Part shown: positions 33,221-42,828 of the stretch, one piece after another | Layout of the letters: every line of letters begins with the position of its first letter | Position numbering within the stretch: the first letter of the stretch is position 1 | NCBI GenBank assembly: GCA_045645985.1 | Contig: JAZRJV010000046.1 | Location: forward strand, 1-64,000 | Length of the DNA: 64,000 bases | DNA from: RGIG9060 sp045645985 | GTDB taxonomy: Bacteria; Spirochaetota; Spirochaetia; Treponematales; Treponemataceae | Reading direction: 5' to 3' | Notes under the pieces: generated by a model | The model's input: the letters and a program-made list of their open reading frames with translations, nothing else | What the model was told of the DNA's origin: nothing | The model's database searches: none | Translations under genes and position numbers: made by a program

Positions 33221-33982
33221 ATGAAAATGATTTTAACAGATTTAGATGAAACATTATTGCATACTGACAAAACTATTTCACCTTATACAATAGAAATATT
33301 TAATCGTTGTAAAGAAAAAGGGTTGCTTGTTGGCTTTTGTACTTCAAGAGGGAAAGTAAATATAAAATCTTTTATAGAAAAAATTAAACCTCAAATTGTA
33401 GTTTGTAATAACGGTGCTTGTATTTATTATAACGATAATTTAATTCATTCAGAATCTTTTTCTGTAGAAGATACTAGAATATTATTATCTCAAGTTTTTA
33501 AAGTTTGTGGAAATGAATGTGAAATGACTTTAGATACTTTAGAAAATATTTATTGGAATCGAAAAGAAAATAAATCTACAGTTTATGCTGATGATGCAAT
33601 TTACGATGATTTTTCTGATTTTAATCAACCTGCAATGAAATTTTGTGTTAAGATGCAAGATTCTGAAAAAGCAAAACAAATTGCGATGTCTGTTTCTTCT
33701 TGTGATTACCTTCCTTTTTCTGATATTCCTTGGTATAAATTTTCTTCTGGTAATGCTACAAAAGAATTTGCAATAAAATTTTTATCAAACTATTTGAATA
33801 TTCCTTTAGAAAAAATAATTTCCTTTGGTGATGATTTTAATGATATAGGTATGTTGAAACTTTGTGGCAAAGGAATTGCAGTTTCAAACGCAATTTTAGA
33901 AATAAAAAAAATTGCTGATGAAATTACTTTTTCTAACAATGAAGACGGAGTTGCAAAATATTTAGAGAAAAATTTACTTTAG
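33221..33982 (+). CDS. HAD-superfamily Cof-type phosphatase
   Basis: A 253-residue phosphatase of the Cof/YxeH subgroup (HAD IIB cap). The nucleophile motif MILTDLDETLLHTDKTIS, motif II FCTSRGK, a Lys in the KEFAIKFLSNYL region and the metal motif ISFGDDFNDIGMLKLCGKGI are all present. The ATG at 33221, after AAGGTAA, is preferred to one at 33197 inside the previous gene. It dephosphorylates sugar phosphates or flavin/PLP-type phosphates in this family. The tail overlaps the convergent Ham1-like gene by nine bases. Confidence 0.9.
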   Translation: MKMILTDLDETLLHTDKTISPYTIEIFNRCKEKGLLVGFCTSRGKVNIKSFIEKIKPQIVVCNNGACIYYNDNLIHSESFSVEDTRILLSQVFKVCGNECEMTLDTLENIYWNRKENKSTVYADDAIYDDFSDFNQPAMKFCVKMQDSEKAKQIAMSVSSCDYLPFSDIPWYKFSSGNATKEFAIKFLSNYLNIPLEKIISFGDDFNDIGMLKLCGKGIAVSNAILEIKKIADEITFSNNEDGVAKYLEKNLL

Positions 33983-34612
33983 ATGTTCTAAAACTTGTTT
34001 GAAAAAATTTGTAAATCCAATTTCGATTGTAGATTTATCAACTGCAAGATTATCTTCTAAATCGTTATAATATTTTTCAGTTTTAATATCTACAGAAAGT
34101 GAATCGAGAGGGAATCCTTCTACAACTTTACTATGTGGTTTATCCACAAGATAAAAAGGTTCTATTTCTAAAGAAGAATCCATACTTGAAAAAATATTTT
34201 TTTCATCAAGGATTAAACAAATTGCGTTTTTATATTTTGCTTTTATTTTACCACCGTAAGAAGTTGCAAGATTTGCGTAATATTCAAGAGATTCTTCATC
34301 GGTAAGTGTCTTTCCATTTACTCTACGAATGTGAGTTCCAGGCTGATCTTTTTCATCAACATTTTCAAAGTATAATCCAGAGTCACAACTAAAAAGTGGA
34401 ATTTGTAAAACTTTGTAATATGCCTTTGCTTTTATGATTGCATTTTCTAAAGGATTTTTTCCACTTTCATCAATTTGAGGAAGTTCGATATTTTTAAATT
34501 CTTGTAAATTTTGTAAATCTTTTAAGCCAATGATTTCGATATTAAGAGAATTTGTAACTCTTTGCATTGATTCTAATTTTGCTTTGTTTGTTGTGGCGTA
34601 AAGTAATTTCAT
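33974..34612 (-). CDS. Ham1/RdgB-like non-canonical purine NTP pyrophosphatase
   Basis: A 212-residue protein. The start LLYATTNKAKLESMQRV (phosphate-binding), SGKNPLENAIIKAKAYYKVL (Glu/Lys) and LFSCDSGLYFENVDEKDQPG (catalytic Asp) follow the Ham1 order. The usual SDDSGL is varied to SCDSGL, and the C-terminal HR motif is not evident, with a divergent GFTNFFKQVLEHL end. It should hydrolyse ITP/XTP, or be a divergent paralogue. TAAAAT sits six bases before the ATG, with no Shine-Dalgarno sequence. Confidence 0.75.
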   Translation of the reverse strand: MKLLYATTNKAKLESMQRVTNSLNIEIIGLKDLQNLQEFKNIELPQIDESGKNPLENAIIKAKAYYKVLQIPLFSCDSGLYFENVDEKDQPGTHIRRVNGKTLTDEESLEYYANLATSYGGKIKAKYKNAICLILDEKNIFSSMDSSLEIEPFYLVDKPHSKVVEGFPLDSLSVDIKTEKYYNDLEDNLAVDKSTIEIGFTNFFKQVLEHLK

Positions 34613-34638
34613 AAAATAATTTTAACAAAAATAAATTT

Positions 34639-35469
34639 TTAAAACAACTCGTCAAGTAAAATATAATAGTTAATTTTTTCCCAATTAGGTTTGATTTTTA
34701 ACTTTTGAAAAAATAAATTTTCATCAAATTTGTATTTGCCTTTACCGTAAATTCCTGTAGTGTTATCCCTTAAACTTCTGTAACAAATTGCAATATCATT
34801 CCATTTGTCAATTATTCCAGCTCTTCCAACATCAATAATTCCAAAATTATTTTTATTAGTTTTATTAAAAAATATATTTGGCAAACAAAAATCACCATGG
34901 GAAAAACATTTTTCGTTTTTATTTATTGTAGGCTTATTTTCTTTTAACCAATTTAATAATTCTTGTGGATTTTCAAATTTTCCTTTTTTATCTTTTGTTG
35001 AAAAAGTATCTTCTTGACAATCTTCAATATCAATTAAATTGTTTTTAACATTAAATTCTGCTTGTAAAAGTTTTCTTTCTAAATTGTGATTTGAAGGACA
35101 GTTTGAAATATCTAAATTCCAGATATTATTTAAAATTTTAGAAATCATTTCTGTTAATAAATTTTCGTTATTTAAAAAATATTCATCACAAGCCATTGAA
35201 AAATCATTTTTGTTTTCAGTAACTTCATTTTGAATTTTTGACATTAGTATATAAAGTTTGTTATCAATAATTTCTGAATCAAAAATTTTAGGAGAAATAA
35301 TTTCATTTTGTTTTTCTAGCCATAATAAAGTGTTTAATTCATTTTGTGATTCAAAATTGTTTTCTTGAATTTTTAAAACTGAATCTTCAAAAAGTAAAAT
35401 TTGTGAATCAGATTCTCCGATTGTATCAAAGGAAAAATTTTTATCATTAAGTTTTTCTTCAACTGTCAT
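34639..35469 (-). CDS. APH(3')-like aminoglycoside O-phosphotransferase
   Basis: A 276-residue kinase. The catalytic segment SHGDFCLPNIFF, the metal motif IIDVGRAGIIDKWNDIAICY, and the C-terminus KPNWEKINYYILLDELF match the order and wording of APH(3') enzymes (HGD..x..N, GxIDxGRxGxAD, and the terminal YYxLLDELF). It phosphorylates the 3'-OH of kanamycin-type drugs if active. The stretch between the motifs is longer and richer in Asn/Glu than in clinical enzymes, so it may be a native relative. It is divergent from an AAC(3)-like gene 100 bp away. A -10 box lies six bases before the ATG. Confidence 0.82.
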   Translation of the reverse strand: MTVEEKLNDKNFSFDTIGESDSQILLFEDSVLKIQENNFESQNELNTLLWLEKQNEIISPKIFDSEIIDNKLYILMSKIQNEVTENKNDFSMACDEYFLNNENLLTEMISKILNNIWNLDISNCPSNHNLERKLLQAEFNVKNNLIDIEDCQEDTFSTKDKKGKFENPQELLNWLKENKPTINKNEKCFSHGDFCLPNIFFNKTNKNNFGIIDVGRAGIIDKWNDIAICYRSLRDNTTGIYGKGKYKFDENLFFQKLKIKPNWEKINYYILLDELF

Positions 35470-35533
35470 ATAAAAATTTTATCACGAAAAATAATTTTTG
35501 TGTAGATATTTTCTATGCTAGAATTTTTTCTTA

Positions 35534-35562
35534 TTGACAAGGTTTGTAAAAAAAATTATGTT
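35534..35562 (+). promoter_or_regulatory. Promoter deciding the AAC(3) start
   Basis: TTGACA (35534-35539), 17 nt, TATGTT (35557-35562), then six bases and ATG at 35569. This excludes the in-frame ATG at 35515, which lies upstream of the promoter. Confidence 0.6.
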
Positions 35563-35568
35563 GAACTT

Positions 35569-36363
35569 ATGAAAGAGAATCGTAAAATAGTTTTAAAACA
35601 AGATATTTTGAATGCTTTAAATGAAGTTGGGCTTAAAGAAGGGCAATCTGTAATGGTGCATACATCATTAAGTAGTTTAGGTTTTGTTTGTGGTGGTGCG
35701 CAAATTGTAATCGAAGCATTACTTGAAACTGTTGACAAAGAAGGAACTATTATAATGCCAACTCAGTCATGGAAAAATTTAGACCCTTCAACAGGCGTTC
35801 ATTGGGAAGAGCCAGAAGAATGGCATGACATAATCAGAGAGAATTGGCCAGCATACGACAAAGATATTACTCCAACTAATACAATGGGTGCAGTTGCAGA
35901 AATGTTTAGAAAATGGCCTGGAACTTTAAGAAGCAATCATCCAGCCCGTTCCATTGCTGCATGGGGAAAACACGCACAGTTAATTACAGAAAATCATGAT
36001 TTATCAAATATTTTTGGTGAAGGTTCACCTTTAAGTAAACTTTACGATTTAGATGGATATGTTTTACTTATCGGAGTAGGCTATGATAAAAATACTTCAA
36101 TTCATTTAGCTGATGCAAGAGCAAATTATCCAAGCAAACACAATTGTACAGAACATAGCGCAATAATGGAAAACGGAAATCGCGTTTGGAAAGCCTACGA
36201 AACTTTATTTGTTGATGGTGAAGATTTTGAACAAATCGGCAAAGCCTTTGAAGAAAATTGTTCAGTAAATAAAACAAAACTAGGAAATGGTATTTTAACT
36301 TTTATGAAACAAAGAGAACTTGTGGACTTTTCTGTAAACTGGATAGAGGAAAATCGAAAATGA
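35569..36363 (+). CDS. AAC(3)-family aminoglycoside N-acetyltransferase
   Basis: A 264-residue enzyme of the AAC(3)/YokD family, transferring acetyl from acetyl-CoA to the 3-amino group of 2-deoxystreptamine drugs. Diagnostic parts are VMVHTSLSSLGFVCGGAQIV, TIIMPTQSW, TNTMGAVAEMFRKWPG, RSNHPARSIAAWGKHA (catalytic His) and LLIGVGYDKNTSIHLADARA. The ATG at 35569 is chosen because a TTGACA/TATGTT promoter ends six bases before it. It runs into an epimerase gene with a 4-base overlap. It stands back-to-back with the APH(3')-like gene. Confidence 0.9.
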   Translation: MKENRKIVLKQDILNALNEVGLKEGQSVMVHTSLSSLGFVCGGAQIVIEALLETVDKEGTIIMPTQSWKNLDPSTGVHWEEPEEWHDIIRENWPAYDKDITPTNTMGAVAEMFRKWPGTLRSNHPARSIAAWGKHAQLITENHDLSNIFGEGSPLSKLYDLDGYVLLIGVGYDKNTSIHLADARANYPSKHNCTEHSAIMENGNRVWKAYETLFVDGEDFEQIGKAFEENCSVNKTKLGNGILTFMKQRELVDFSVNWIEENRK

Positions 36364-37286
36364 AAAAAATATTAGTTACAGGTGGAACAGTTTTTGTTAG
36401 TAAAATTGTTGCTCAATATTTTTCTTCTAAAAAATTTTCTAATGACTATCAAGTTTATGTTTTGAACAGAAATAATCATCCGCAAGTTGAAAATGTAATT
36501 TTAATAAATTCATCTCGGCAAAATCTTGGAAGTAAACTAGAACAATTTAATTTTGATATAATTATTGACATTACTTCTTATACAAAAGAAGATGTAAAAT
36601 CAATTTTAGTTTCCTTAGGAAGTTCAAAAGAAAAAATTGAAAAATATATTTTGTTAAGTTCAAGTGCAGTTTATCCAGAAACATTGGATTTGCCTTTTAA
36701 AGAAACAGATGAAGTTGGTAAAAATATTTTTTGGAAGGATTATGGAATAAATAAAATCGAAGCTGAAAAATATTTGCAAGAAAATTTTTCTAATTATTTT
36801 ATTTTGCGTCCGCCATATTTGTATGGTCCAGAAAATAATATTTACAGAGAAGCTTTCGTTTTTGATTGCGCAGAAAATGATAGAAAATTTTTTATTCCAG
36901 AAAATAAAAATATGAAATTTCAATTTTTTTATATTGAAGATTTATGCAAAGTTATAGAAAATATTTTGATAAAAAATTCATTGCAAAAAATTTTTAATCT
37001 TGGAAATGAAAAAACAATTACAATTTTAGATTGGATAAAACTTTGTTATCAAGTTGTAGGAAAGAATTTAGAAGTTGTAAGTGTTTCTAAAAATATTTCG
37101 CAAAGAAATTATTTTTGTTTTTATGATTATGAATATTATCTTGATGTTACAAAACAAAAATCAATTTTAGAAAATACAACTTCGCTAAAAGATGGATTAG
37201 AAAAATCTTATCAGTGGTATAAAAATAATAAAGAAAAAGTAAACAGAAAAAATTATTTTGAATTTATTGATAATGAATTAATTTGA
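36360..37286 (+). CDS. NAD-dependent epimerase/dehydratase (extended SDR)
   Basis: A 308-residue Rossmann enzyme. The NAD motif KILVTGGTVFVSKIVAQYF is slightly divergent (GGTVFVS instead of GxxGxxG). The catalytic Tyr-x-x-x-Lys appears as YGINKIEAE after SSSAVYPETLDLPFKETDEV. A substrate strand ILRPPYLYGPENN follows. Likely a nucleotide-sugar or mRNA-binding-type SDR, function not certain. The ATG overlaps the AAC(3) stop (ATGA), so they are translationally coupled, an odd pairing for a resistance gene. Confidence 0.82.
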   Translation: MKKILVTGGTVFVSKIVAQYFSSKKFSNDYQVYVLNRNNHPQVENVILINSSRQNLGSKLEQFNFDIIIDITSYTKEDVKSILVSLGSSKEKIEKYILLSSSAVYPETLDLPFKETDEVGKNIFWKDYGINKIEAEKYLQENFSNYFILRPPYLYGPENNIYREAFVFDCAENDRKFFIPENKNMKFQFFYIEDLCKVIENILIKNSLQKIFNLGNEKTITILDWIKLCYQVVGKNLEVVSVSKNISQRNYFCFYDYEYYLDVTKQKSILENTTSLKDGLEKSYQWYKNNKEKVNRKNYFEFIDNELI

Positions 37287-37296
37287 AGGTAAAATT

Positions 37297-37773
37297 ATGT
37301 TTAGAGAACTTGTAAGAAAAAATAAAGAACTGTCAAAAGGTGAATGTATAAAAATTCTTATTCAAGAAAAACGCGGAGTATTGTCTGTAATCGGTGATAA
37401 CGATTATCCTTATGGTATGCCAATGAATCATTTTTATAATGAAGAAGATGATGCAATTTATTTTCACTGCGGAAATATTGGACACCGACTTGATTCAATT
37501 AAAAAATCTAACAAAGTTTCTTTTTGCGTTTATGATTCAGGTTTTAAAAAAGAAAATCATTGGGAATTAAATTTTAAAAGTGTAATTATTTTTGGTAAAA
37601 TACAAATTATTGATGATAAAAATTTAATTACAAAAATTACAACAAAACTTTCACATAAGTTTACGCAAGATGAAAATTACATACAAAAAGAAATTGAATC
37701 AGCCTTGCACAGAACTCTTTTGTTAAAATTAAATATCGAACATATCTGCGGAAAATCAGTTACAGAATCATAA
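37297..37773 (+). CDS. Pyridoxamine-phosphate-oxidase-fold flavoprotein (NimA-like)
   Basis: A 158-residue split-barrel FMN protein. Family signs are KILIQEKRGVLSVIGDNDYP, YGMPMNHFYNEEDDAIYFHC, then GHRLDSIKKSNKVSFCVYD and a WELNFKSVIIFGKIQII strand. NimA-type relatives reduce nitroimidazoles; others are general flavin reductases. It ends the run that begins with AAC(3) and is followed by a bidirectional terminator. Confidence 0.85.
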   Translation: MFRELVRKNKELSKGECIKILIQEKRGVLSVIGDNDYPYGMPMNHFYNEEDDAIYFHCGNIGHRLDSIKKSNKVSFCVYDSGFKKENHWELNFKSVIIFGKIQIIDDKNLITKITTKLSHKFTQDENYIQKEIESALHRTLLLKLNIEHICGKSVTES

Positions 37774-37784
37774 TTTAAAATAAA

Positions 37785-37826
37785 AAAAGACTCATGAACT
37801 AGATTTTTTTAGCTCACGAGTCTTTT
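37785..37826. terminator. Bidirectional intrinsic terminator
   Basis: AAAAGACTC (37785-37793) pairs with GAGTCTTTT (37818-37826); the inner CTA..TAG adds to it. It has a T-run on both strands and lies between two convergent genes. Confidence 0.75.
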
Positions 37827-37845
37827 GTAAAATTATTTTGGAGTC

Positions 37846-39708
37846 TTATTCTTCAGCAACCAAAATCAAACAATCATCTTTTGTAAAAATAATTTGTTTA
37901 TCTTTTGGAGGATTGATTACAATTTCAAATTCTCCATCAAAAAGAATTTTTTTGTAACCGATTGCAATTTCACCATATCTATTTGCTGATGCACAAACTG
38001 TGTAAAAATCAACTGGTTTATCGCATTGTACATATCTGTGAGCAATTTTCATGTAAAGTTCTGAACCAGTATCAGAAAGTAAGTCGTCAAGAATTTCAAA
38101 TTGTTCTCTTGTTTGAGAAATTTGAGTCATCATTAAAGCTGTAATGTTGCTGCTGATTACAAAGTCTGTAACTTTTGTTACTTCAGCTAATTCTTGATTT
38201 TCTACGCTACGCATTTCACTTGTGATTGTAAAGTGTAAATTATTTTTTCTTGTAATATCTCTAAGTTGTAAAAGTAATAACAATGTTTTTGAATCAGCAG
38301 TTTCGTCATCATCTTCTTCATTTGTTAAAATTAAAACATTATTTGGATTTACAGAAACGATTTTTTCTAATTCATCTCTGTCAAAAATATTACAAATTTG
38401 TTTTGTAAGTTTTAATTTATTTAGTTCATCCTGACTTGGTACAAATTCTTCGTTGTAATCTTCTTCAGTTGTAGCAACAATAATTTCTGAACCAGCTGGA
38501 ACATAGCAATCAAGTTCTGTGATAATTTGTTTTGTTAATTCGTTGCAACCAAAAATAATTGTTTTTTGTGCAACAGGTTCATCGGCTTTTCCTTCTGCAA
38601 AGGAAGCTTCATCAATTTTTGCAAGTGTTGAATTTGGAATGGAAACTTTATCATCTTCGGCAATTAAAATGATTTTATCTGTATCAATAATTTTAGTTGT
38701 TGAAGGTGGATTTAAAATAGGTTTTTCGTTACGAATAATTCCAATTACAGTTGATTTAGGGAATAACAAATTTAATTCGCCAAAAGATTTTCCTGTAAGA
38801 GATGGGAAATATTCTACATAAATTTCGTCACCATTGTAACTTAAAAGATTTGTAAACACTGTTGACATTCCAGGCTGACGAGAAGTGTGTGCCATAATTC
38901 TTGCAATAGAACTTTGATAATAGAAAACTTCTGCCTTTCCATTTCCTGCGATACGAGCTGCTTCTGCATTTTCTTCGCTGTGAATCAATGCTGTAATGTA
39001 TGCACTTTCGTTATCTGAATCTTCTAAAATTGTTGCACTTGCAAGAACTGCTTTTATGCTCATAAAATCATTTTCTGCATTTACAATAATTGAACGACAA
39101 GATTGTGGAGAACAAATTTCTATATCAGCAATATTGTCAATACTTCCACTTCTGCAAATTATGCGTGTGTTTTTTGTATCAGGGATTCTTTGGCTAATCA
39201 AATCTTCCATTTCAGTTTTATCTTGATTATCTAAAACTACAACTACGCCTTTCTTTTGGTTTTCGTTTGCGATAATAAGTTCTCGAATAATATTGATTGC
39301 GTTTTCGTTAAATCCTAAAATGATTACATGATTTTTTTCTAAAACAAGAGAATGTCCTTTTTGTAAACTTTCCATTTTAGATTCAAGACCTGTACTGATA
39401 ACACCAATTAACATACTTGTAATGAACAATCCGCAAATTGTAACGATTGACATCATCACGATAAAAAGAATATTGTTTGTGTCATCACCAGCGATTGTTC
39501 CTGCATCAAGAGCATGCATCAAACTCATCCATGCTGCTTGAAAAACATTTCCGTTTGCTTCAGGATCTGAAATTGAAACTACAATTCCTGTAATAAAAAC
39601 AACAAGAATTGTAATTGCTGCTAAAACTAAAATTAGCGATACAGTTCCCTTTGACATTAAGTTATCAAACCAATAACTTAATTTTTGTTTTAGAGTTGGT
39701 TTTTTCAT
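37846..39708 (-). CDS. CASTOR/POLLUX (DMI1)-type ion channel protein
   Basis: A 620-residue membrane protein. Two N-terminal membrane helices (GTVSLILVLAAITILVVFIT; ILFIVMMSIVTICGLFITSM) enclose a pore-like loop (WMSLMHALDAGTIAGDD). Two RCK/TrkA-N-like regulatory halves follow (NHVIILGFNENAINIIRELI; KTIIFGCNELTKQIITEL). The layout matches bacterial relatives of the plant CASTOR/POLLUX channels. It probably conducts K+ or another cation under ligand control. The ribosome site is AGGGA. It ends at the 37785 terminator. Confidence 0.85.
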   Translation of the reverse strand: MKKPTLKQKLSYWFDNLMSKGTVSLILVLAAITILVVFITGIVVSISDPEANGNVFQAAWMSLMHALDAGTIAGDDTNNILFIVMMSIVTICGLFITSMLIGVISTGLESKMESLQKGHSLVLEKNHVIILGFNENAINIIRELIIANENQKKGVVVVLDNQDKTEMEDLISQRIPDTKNTRIICRSGSIDNIADIEICSPQSCRSIIVNAENDFMSIKAVLASATILEDSDNESAYITALIHSEENAEAARIAGNGKAEVFYYQSSIARIMAHTSRQPGMSTVFTNLLSYNGDEIYVEYFPSLTGKSFGELNLLFPKSTVIGIIRNEKPILNPPSTTKIIDTDKIILIAEDDKVSIPNSTLAKIDEASFAEGKADEPVAQKTIIFGCNELTKQIITELDCYVPAGSEIIVATTEEDYNEEFVPSQDELNKLKLTKQICNIFDRDELEKIVSVNPNNVLILTNEEDDDETADSKTLLLLLQLRDITRKNNLHFTITSEMRSVENQELAEVTKVTDFVISSNITALMMTQISQTREQFEILDDLLSDTGSELYMKIAHRYVQCDKPVDFYTVCASANRYGEIAIGYKKILFDGEFEIVINPPKDKQIIFTKDDCLILVAEE

Positions 39709-39836
39709 AATATAAAATCCCTATAAAATTGAATAGTTTTCTTCTATTATAACATATTTCATTTATATACGCTAGATATTTAGAAAAATTAGTGTTATCA
39801 TATTTATGTTACTAATTTTTGAAATAAGGAATTTTT

Positions 39837-42776
39837 ATGAAAAGATTTATTGTATTTTTTAATTTAGTTTTACTCTTACAAATAAATATTTTTGCAAATG
39901 AGTTTTTCAATTCTGAATTAAAAGTTTTAAGTACAAAATATTTTGATATAATTTATCCAGAAGAATCTAGAGAAGCTGCAAAGCTTTTATACGAACATGC
40001 TGATTCATATTACGAAACACTAAGCAAAAAATATAAGCTTGAACAAGAATATCGATTCCCAGTTACGCTAGTTCCATCTTACGATTTGTTCAATGCGTAC
40101 TTTTCAACTTATGGTTATAATCGAATCGTTATGTTTGATACAAGATGTAATGATGAAATGCTTGTATACAAAGATGATTTTTTAAAAGTTTTTTATCACG
40201 AATTAACTCACGCAATAAATTTAAATATCAGAAATAAATTTTGGTATGGTTTTAGAAAAATCTTTGGTGATAATTCTTTGGGTGGAACTTTTGTTGCAAA
40301 TAGTGCAATGACAGAAGGAACTGCTGTTCTTGAAGAAAGTTCTACAGGTGAAGGAAGATTAAATAGCGAATACGCAAATCATATTTTTAAACAATCATTG
40401 ATAGAAAATGTAAAAATAAAATATAGCGATATTCCTGGCGTTAGAGATGTTTATCCCAGCGATTTACAATATAAGTTTGGTTCAAAATTTTATCAGTGGG
40501 TATATGATAAATTTGGTGAAGAAAAATTTACAGAATTTTGGCATAGATGTGTAAATATAAAAAATCTTACTTATACAGGTGCATTCAAAAAAACATTTGG
40601 AGTTTCAATAAAAAAAGCATGGAAAGAATTTATCCAAGAACAAAAAATTCCAGAAGTAACTTCAGAGCCATGGAGTGAAGATGAAATTGATTTTGTTTTT
40701 AATAAAAATTATTTTAGTAGATATAGTGATTTAATAAAAGTAAAAGATGGATTTATTTTTTATGACAAATACAAGAACGATATTTTGTATACTGAATTTT
40801 TTAATGAAACAAAAAATGAATTTAGCAAACCAAAAAAGATTTTAAGTTTTTCTTCTGTAGAAAATATTTCTGTATCAAGTGATTATAAATATTTAACAAT
40901 AGATTATTATGATTATAATAAAACACTTCCAAAACTTATAACTAAAATTTATGATTTAGAAACAAAAAAACTTTTTTCTGTAAATGAAGAAGGAATTTCT
41001 GATTCTGTTATTTTGTCTTTTGATGATAAACATTATCTTGCAACTGTAAAAGTTGTAAGTCAATTTATTTCTATAAAGATTTATAAAATTGTAAAAGATG
41101 GAAAAGGGAATATTAAAAATGTAAATTTGATAAAAGAGTTTGATAAAGAATTTGGTAAAAATAAATTTTCACTTTGCGATGGTGGGAACGGAAATCTTTT
41201 CTTTGTGTACAAAGACGGATTAGATTTTTCTATTAAATCATACAATCTCAAAACTGAAATTGAAAAGCAAATTGTAATGCCAACTTCTGATACAATTTTG
41301 CAAGATATATCTTGTTTTGATAATAAAATTTATTTTTCATATACGCAAAAAGGAACGATGCCTCGAGTTGCAATAATTGATTTATCAACTTTAGATTTTA
41401 ATAATTCTGATGAACAAATTTTACAAGCAAAATTTTTAGCACAAGATTTTTCTGGAGGATTTTTTAATCCGATTAAATTAAATGAAAATAAATTGATTTA
41501 TATTGCATCTTTTTTTAATCATCAAAGAATTTTACAAAGTGATTTATCAAAATTATCTTTTGAAGAAAATGAAATAAGAATAATTGATATTACAAAAAAA
41601 GAAACAGAAAATAAAAATGATTTTATTGAAAAATCAACTTTAGGAATTTCTGGATTAGAAAAAAAATATAATCCATTTGATTTTTTATTTAGAGCAACAA
41701 TTATTCCAAGTATTTATTTTCCTACATATAAAACTTCTGCACAAGAAGATTCTCTTGAAGTTGCATCTGAAACAGGAATCGGTGTTGTACTTTCAACTTT
41801 ATCACCATACGACAGTTATAGCGTAGATTTTAGTTTAGGTTATATTCCGCAATCTGGTTCTGGTTCTACAACTTTTAAAATATCTGGAACTGCTCCCACT
41901 GATTTATGGTCTTACAGTTTAAGTTCATCTTTGGAATTTGATAAATTTGGTTTTAAGCAAACTTACAATGAATTGTCTGGAAATTATATTTTGTCTGGAT
42001 ATAATTCTTCGTATTTCGCCTTGGGAAATTCATCAAGTATTTTTTATGGTAGACAATTTTCTATCGCTGATGATTATTATAATTTGTTAGATACTTTTGC
42101 AAAGCCATTTTATCAATCTACAAAATATGATATGACAGATAGATTTTTAGTTTACAATCAATCAAGTGTTGGAATTGGAATTAGTAGAAAAGAAGGAATA
42201 AATATTTTTGAAACTTTTGAAACAAGTTTATTTTTGAATTTTGATATTTTTTATAATTATAATAATAGTTCAAAAGATAAAAATTTATTTTGCAATTTTT
42301 ATCCAAGTGCAAAATTGAAATTGCCAAGATTATTACCAATTCCTTCAACAACAGTTGGATGTTTTGGATTGCCTACAGAAATAAATCTTTCTATTCTTCC
42401 AAGTTCAAGTAAACTAATTTGCTTTTCTGGCAATTTAAAACTAATTGATGTGGAAATACAAAAAAGTATAAGTTGGTTTTCAGTTTTATATTTAAATAGA
42501 TTTTTTATCGATGTTGATTATAGTGGAAATATTTTAGCAATAGAAAAAGAAAATAATTCTTCATATAAAGTTACAGAACATTTGTTTGATTTATTATATG
42601 GAAATTTTAATTATTGTGATGAATTAAAACTTGCGCTTGCTTTAGAAAGCAGAATTGGAATTGGGAATATTTCTGTTCTTCCAATTATTTTGAAATACAA
42701 TTTTGTTTATAGATTTTTTCCAGAAGAAAATCAAAAACAATTTGCACATGGTTTAAGTATAACAAGCAGACTTTAA
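39837..42776 (+). CDS. Peptidase-MA-like outer-membrane protein with propeller and barrel
   Basis: A 979-residue exported protein. After a signal peptide (LVLLLQINIFA), residues 20-270 form a gluzincin domain with YHELTHAINLN (HExxH) and the downstream Glu helix AMTEGTAVLEESSTGEG. The middle (about 280-620) has WD40/TolB-like propeller repeats (DGFIFYDKYKNDILYTEFFN; VSSDYKYLTIDYYDYN). The last 340 residues are a transmembrane-barrel-like set of strands ending with a C-terminal Leu after FAHGLSITSRL. Probably a surface or periplasmic metalloprotease-like protein. Peptidase activity is inferred from the motif only. The ribosome site is AAGGAA. Confidence 0.75.
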   Translation: MKRFIVFFNLVLLLQINIFANEFFNSELKVLSTKYFDIIYPEESREAAKLLYEHADSYYETLSKKYKLEQEYRFPVTLVPSYDLFNAYFSTYGYNRIVMFDTRCNDEMLVYKDDFLKVFYHELTHAINLNIRNKFWYGFRKIFGDNSLGGTFVANSAMTEGTAVLEESSTGEGRLNSEYANHIFKQSLIENVKIKYSDIPGVRDVYPSDLQYKFGSKFYQWVYDKFGEEKFTEFWHRCVNIKNLTYTGAFKKTFGVSIKKAWKEFIQEQKIPEVTSEPWSEDEIDFVFNKNYFSRYSDLIKVKDGFIFYDKYKNDILYTEFFNETKNEFSKPKKILSFSSVENISVSSDYKYLTIDYYDYNKTLPKLITKIYDLETKKLFSVNEEGISDSVILSFDDKHYLATVKVVSQFISIKIYKIVKDGKGNIKNVNLIKEFDKEFGKNKFSLCDGGNGNLFFVYKDGLDFSIKSYNLKTEIEKQIVMPTSDTILQDISCFDNKIYFSYTQKGTMPRVAIIDLSTLDFNNSDEQILQAKFLAQDFSGGFFNPIKLNENKLIYIASFFNHQRILQSDLSKLSFEENEIRIIDITKKETENKNDFIEKSTLGISGLEKKYNPFDFLFRATIIPSIYFPTYKTSAQEDSLEVASETGIGVVLSTLSPYDSYSVDFSLGYIPQSGSGSTTFKISGTAPTDLWSYSLSSSLEFDKFGFKQTYNELSGNYILSGYNSSYFALGNSSSIFYGRQFSIADDYYNLLDTFAKPFYQSTKYDMTDRFLVYNQSSVGIGISRKEGINIFETFETSLFLNFDIFYNYNNSSKDKNLFCNFYPSAKLKLPRLLPIPSTTVGCFGLPTEINLSILPSSSKLICFSGNLKLIDVEIQKSISWFSVLYLNRFFIDVDYSGNILAIEKENNSSYKVTEHLFDLLYGNFNYCDELKLALALESRIGIGNISVLPIILKYNFVYRFFPEENQKQFAHGLSITSRL

Positions 42777-42806
42777 TTTTTTATATTTTTAAAATTAAAG
42801 TCTGCT
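42765..42806. terminator. Bidirectional terminator overlapping a stop codon
   Basis: A perfect 16-bp stem (AGCAGACTTTAATTTT with its complement) and a 10-nt loop. The stop codon TAA of the peptidase gene is inside the stem. Confidence 0.75.
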
Positions 42807-42828
42807 AGAAATATATTCTTAAAAGAAT

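Noticed and set aside
35515..35568. Upstream in-frame ATG for AAC(3)
   Set aside because: It lies upstream of the TTGACA/TATGTT promoter, and the extra 18 residues are not typical of the family.
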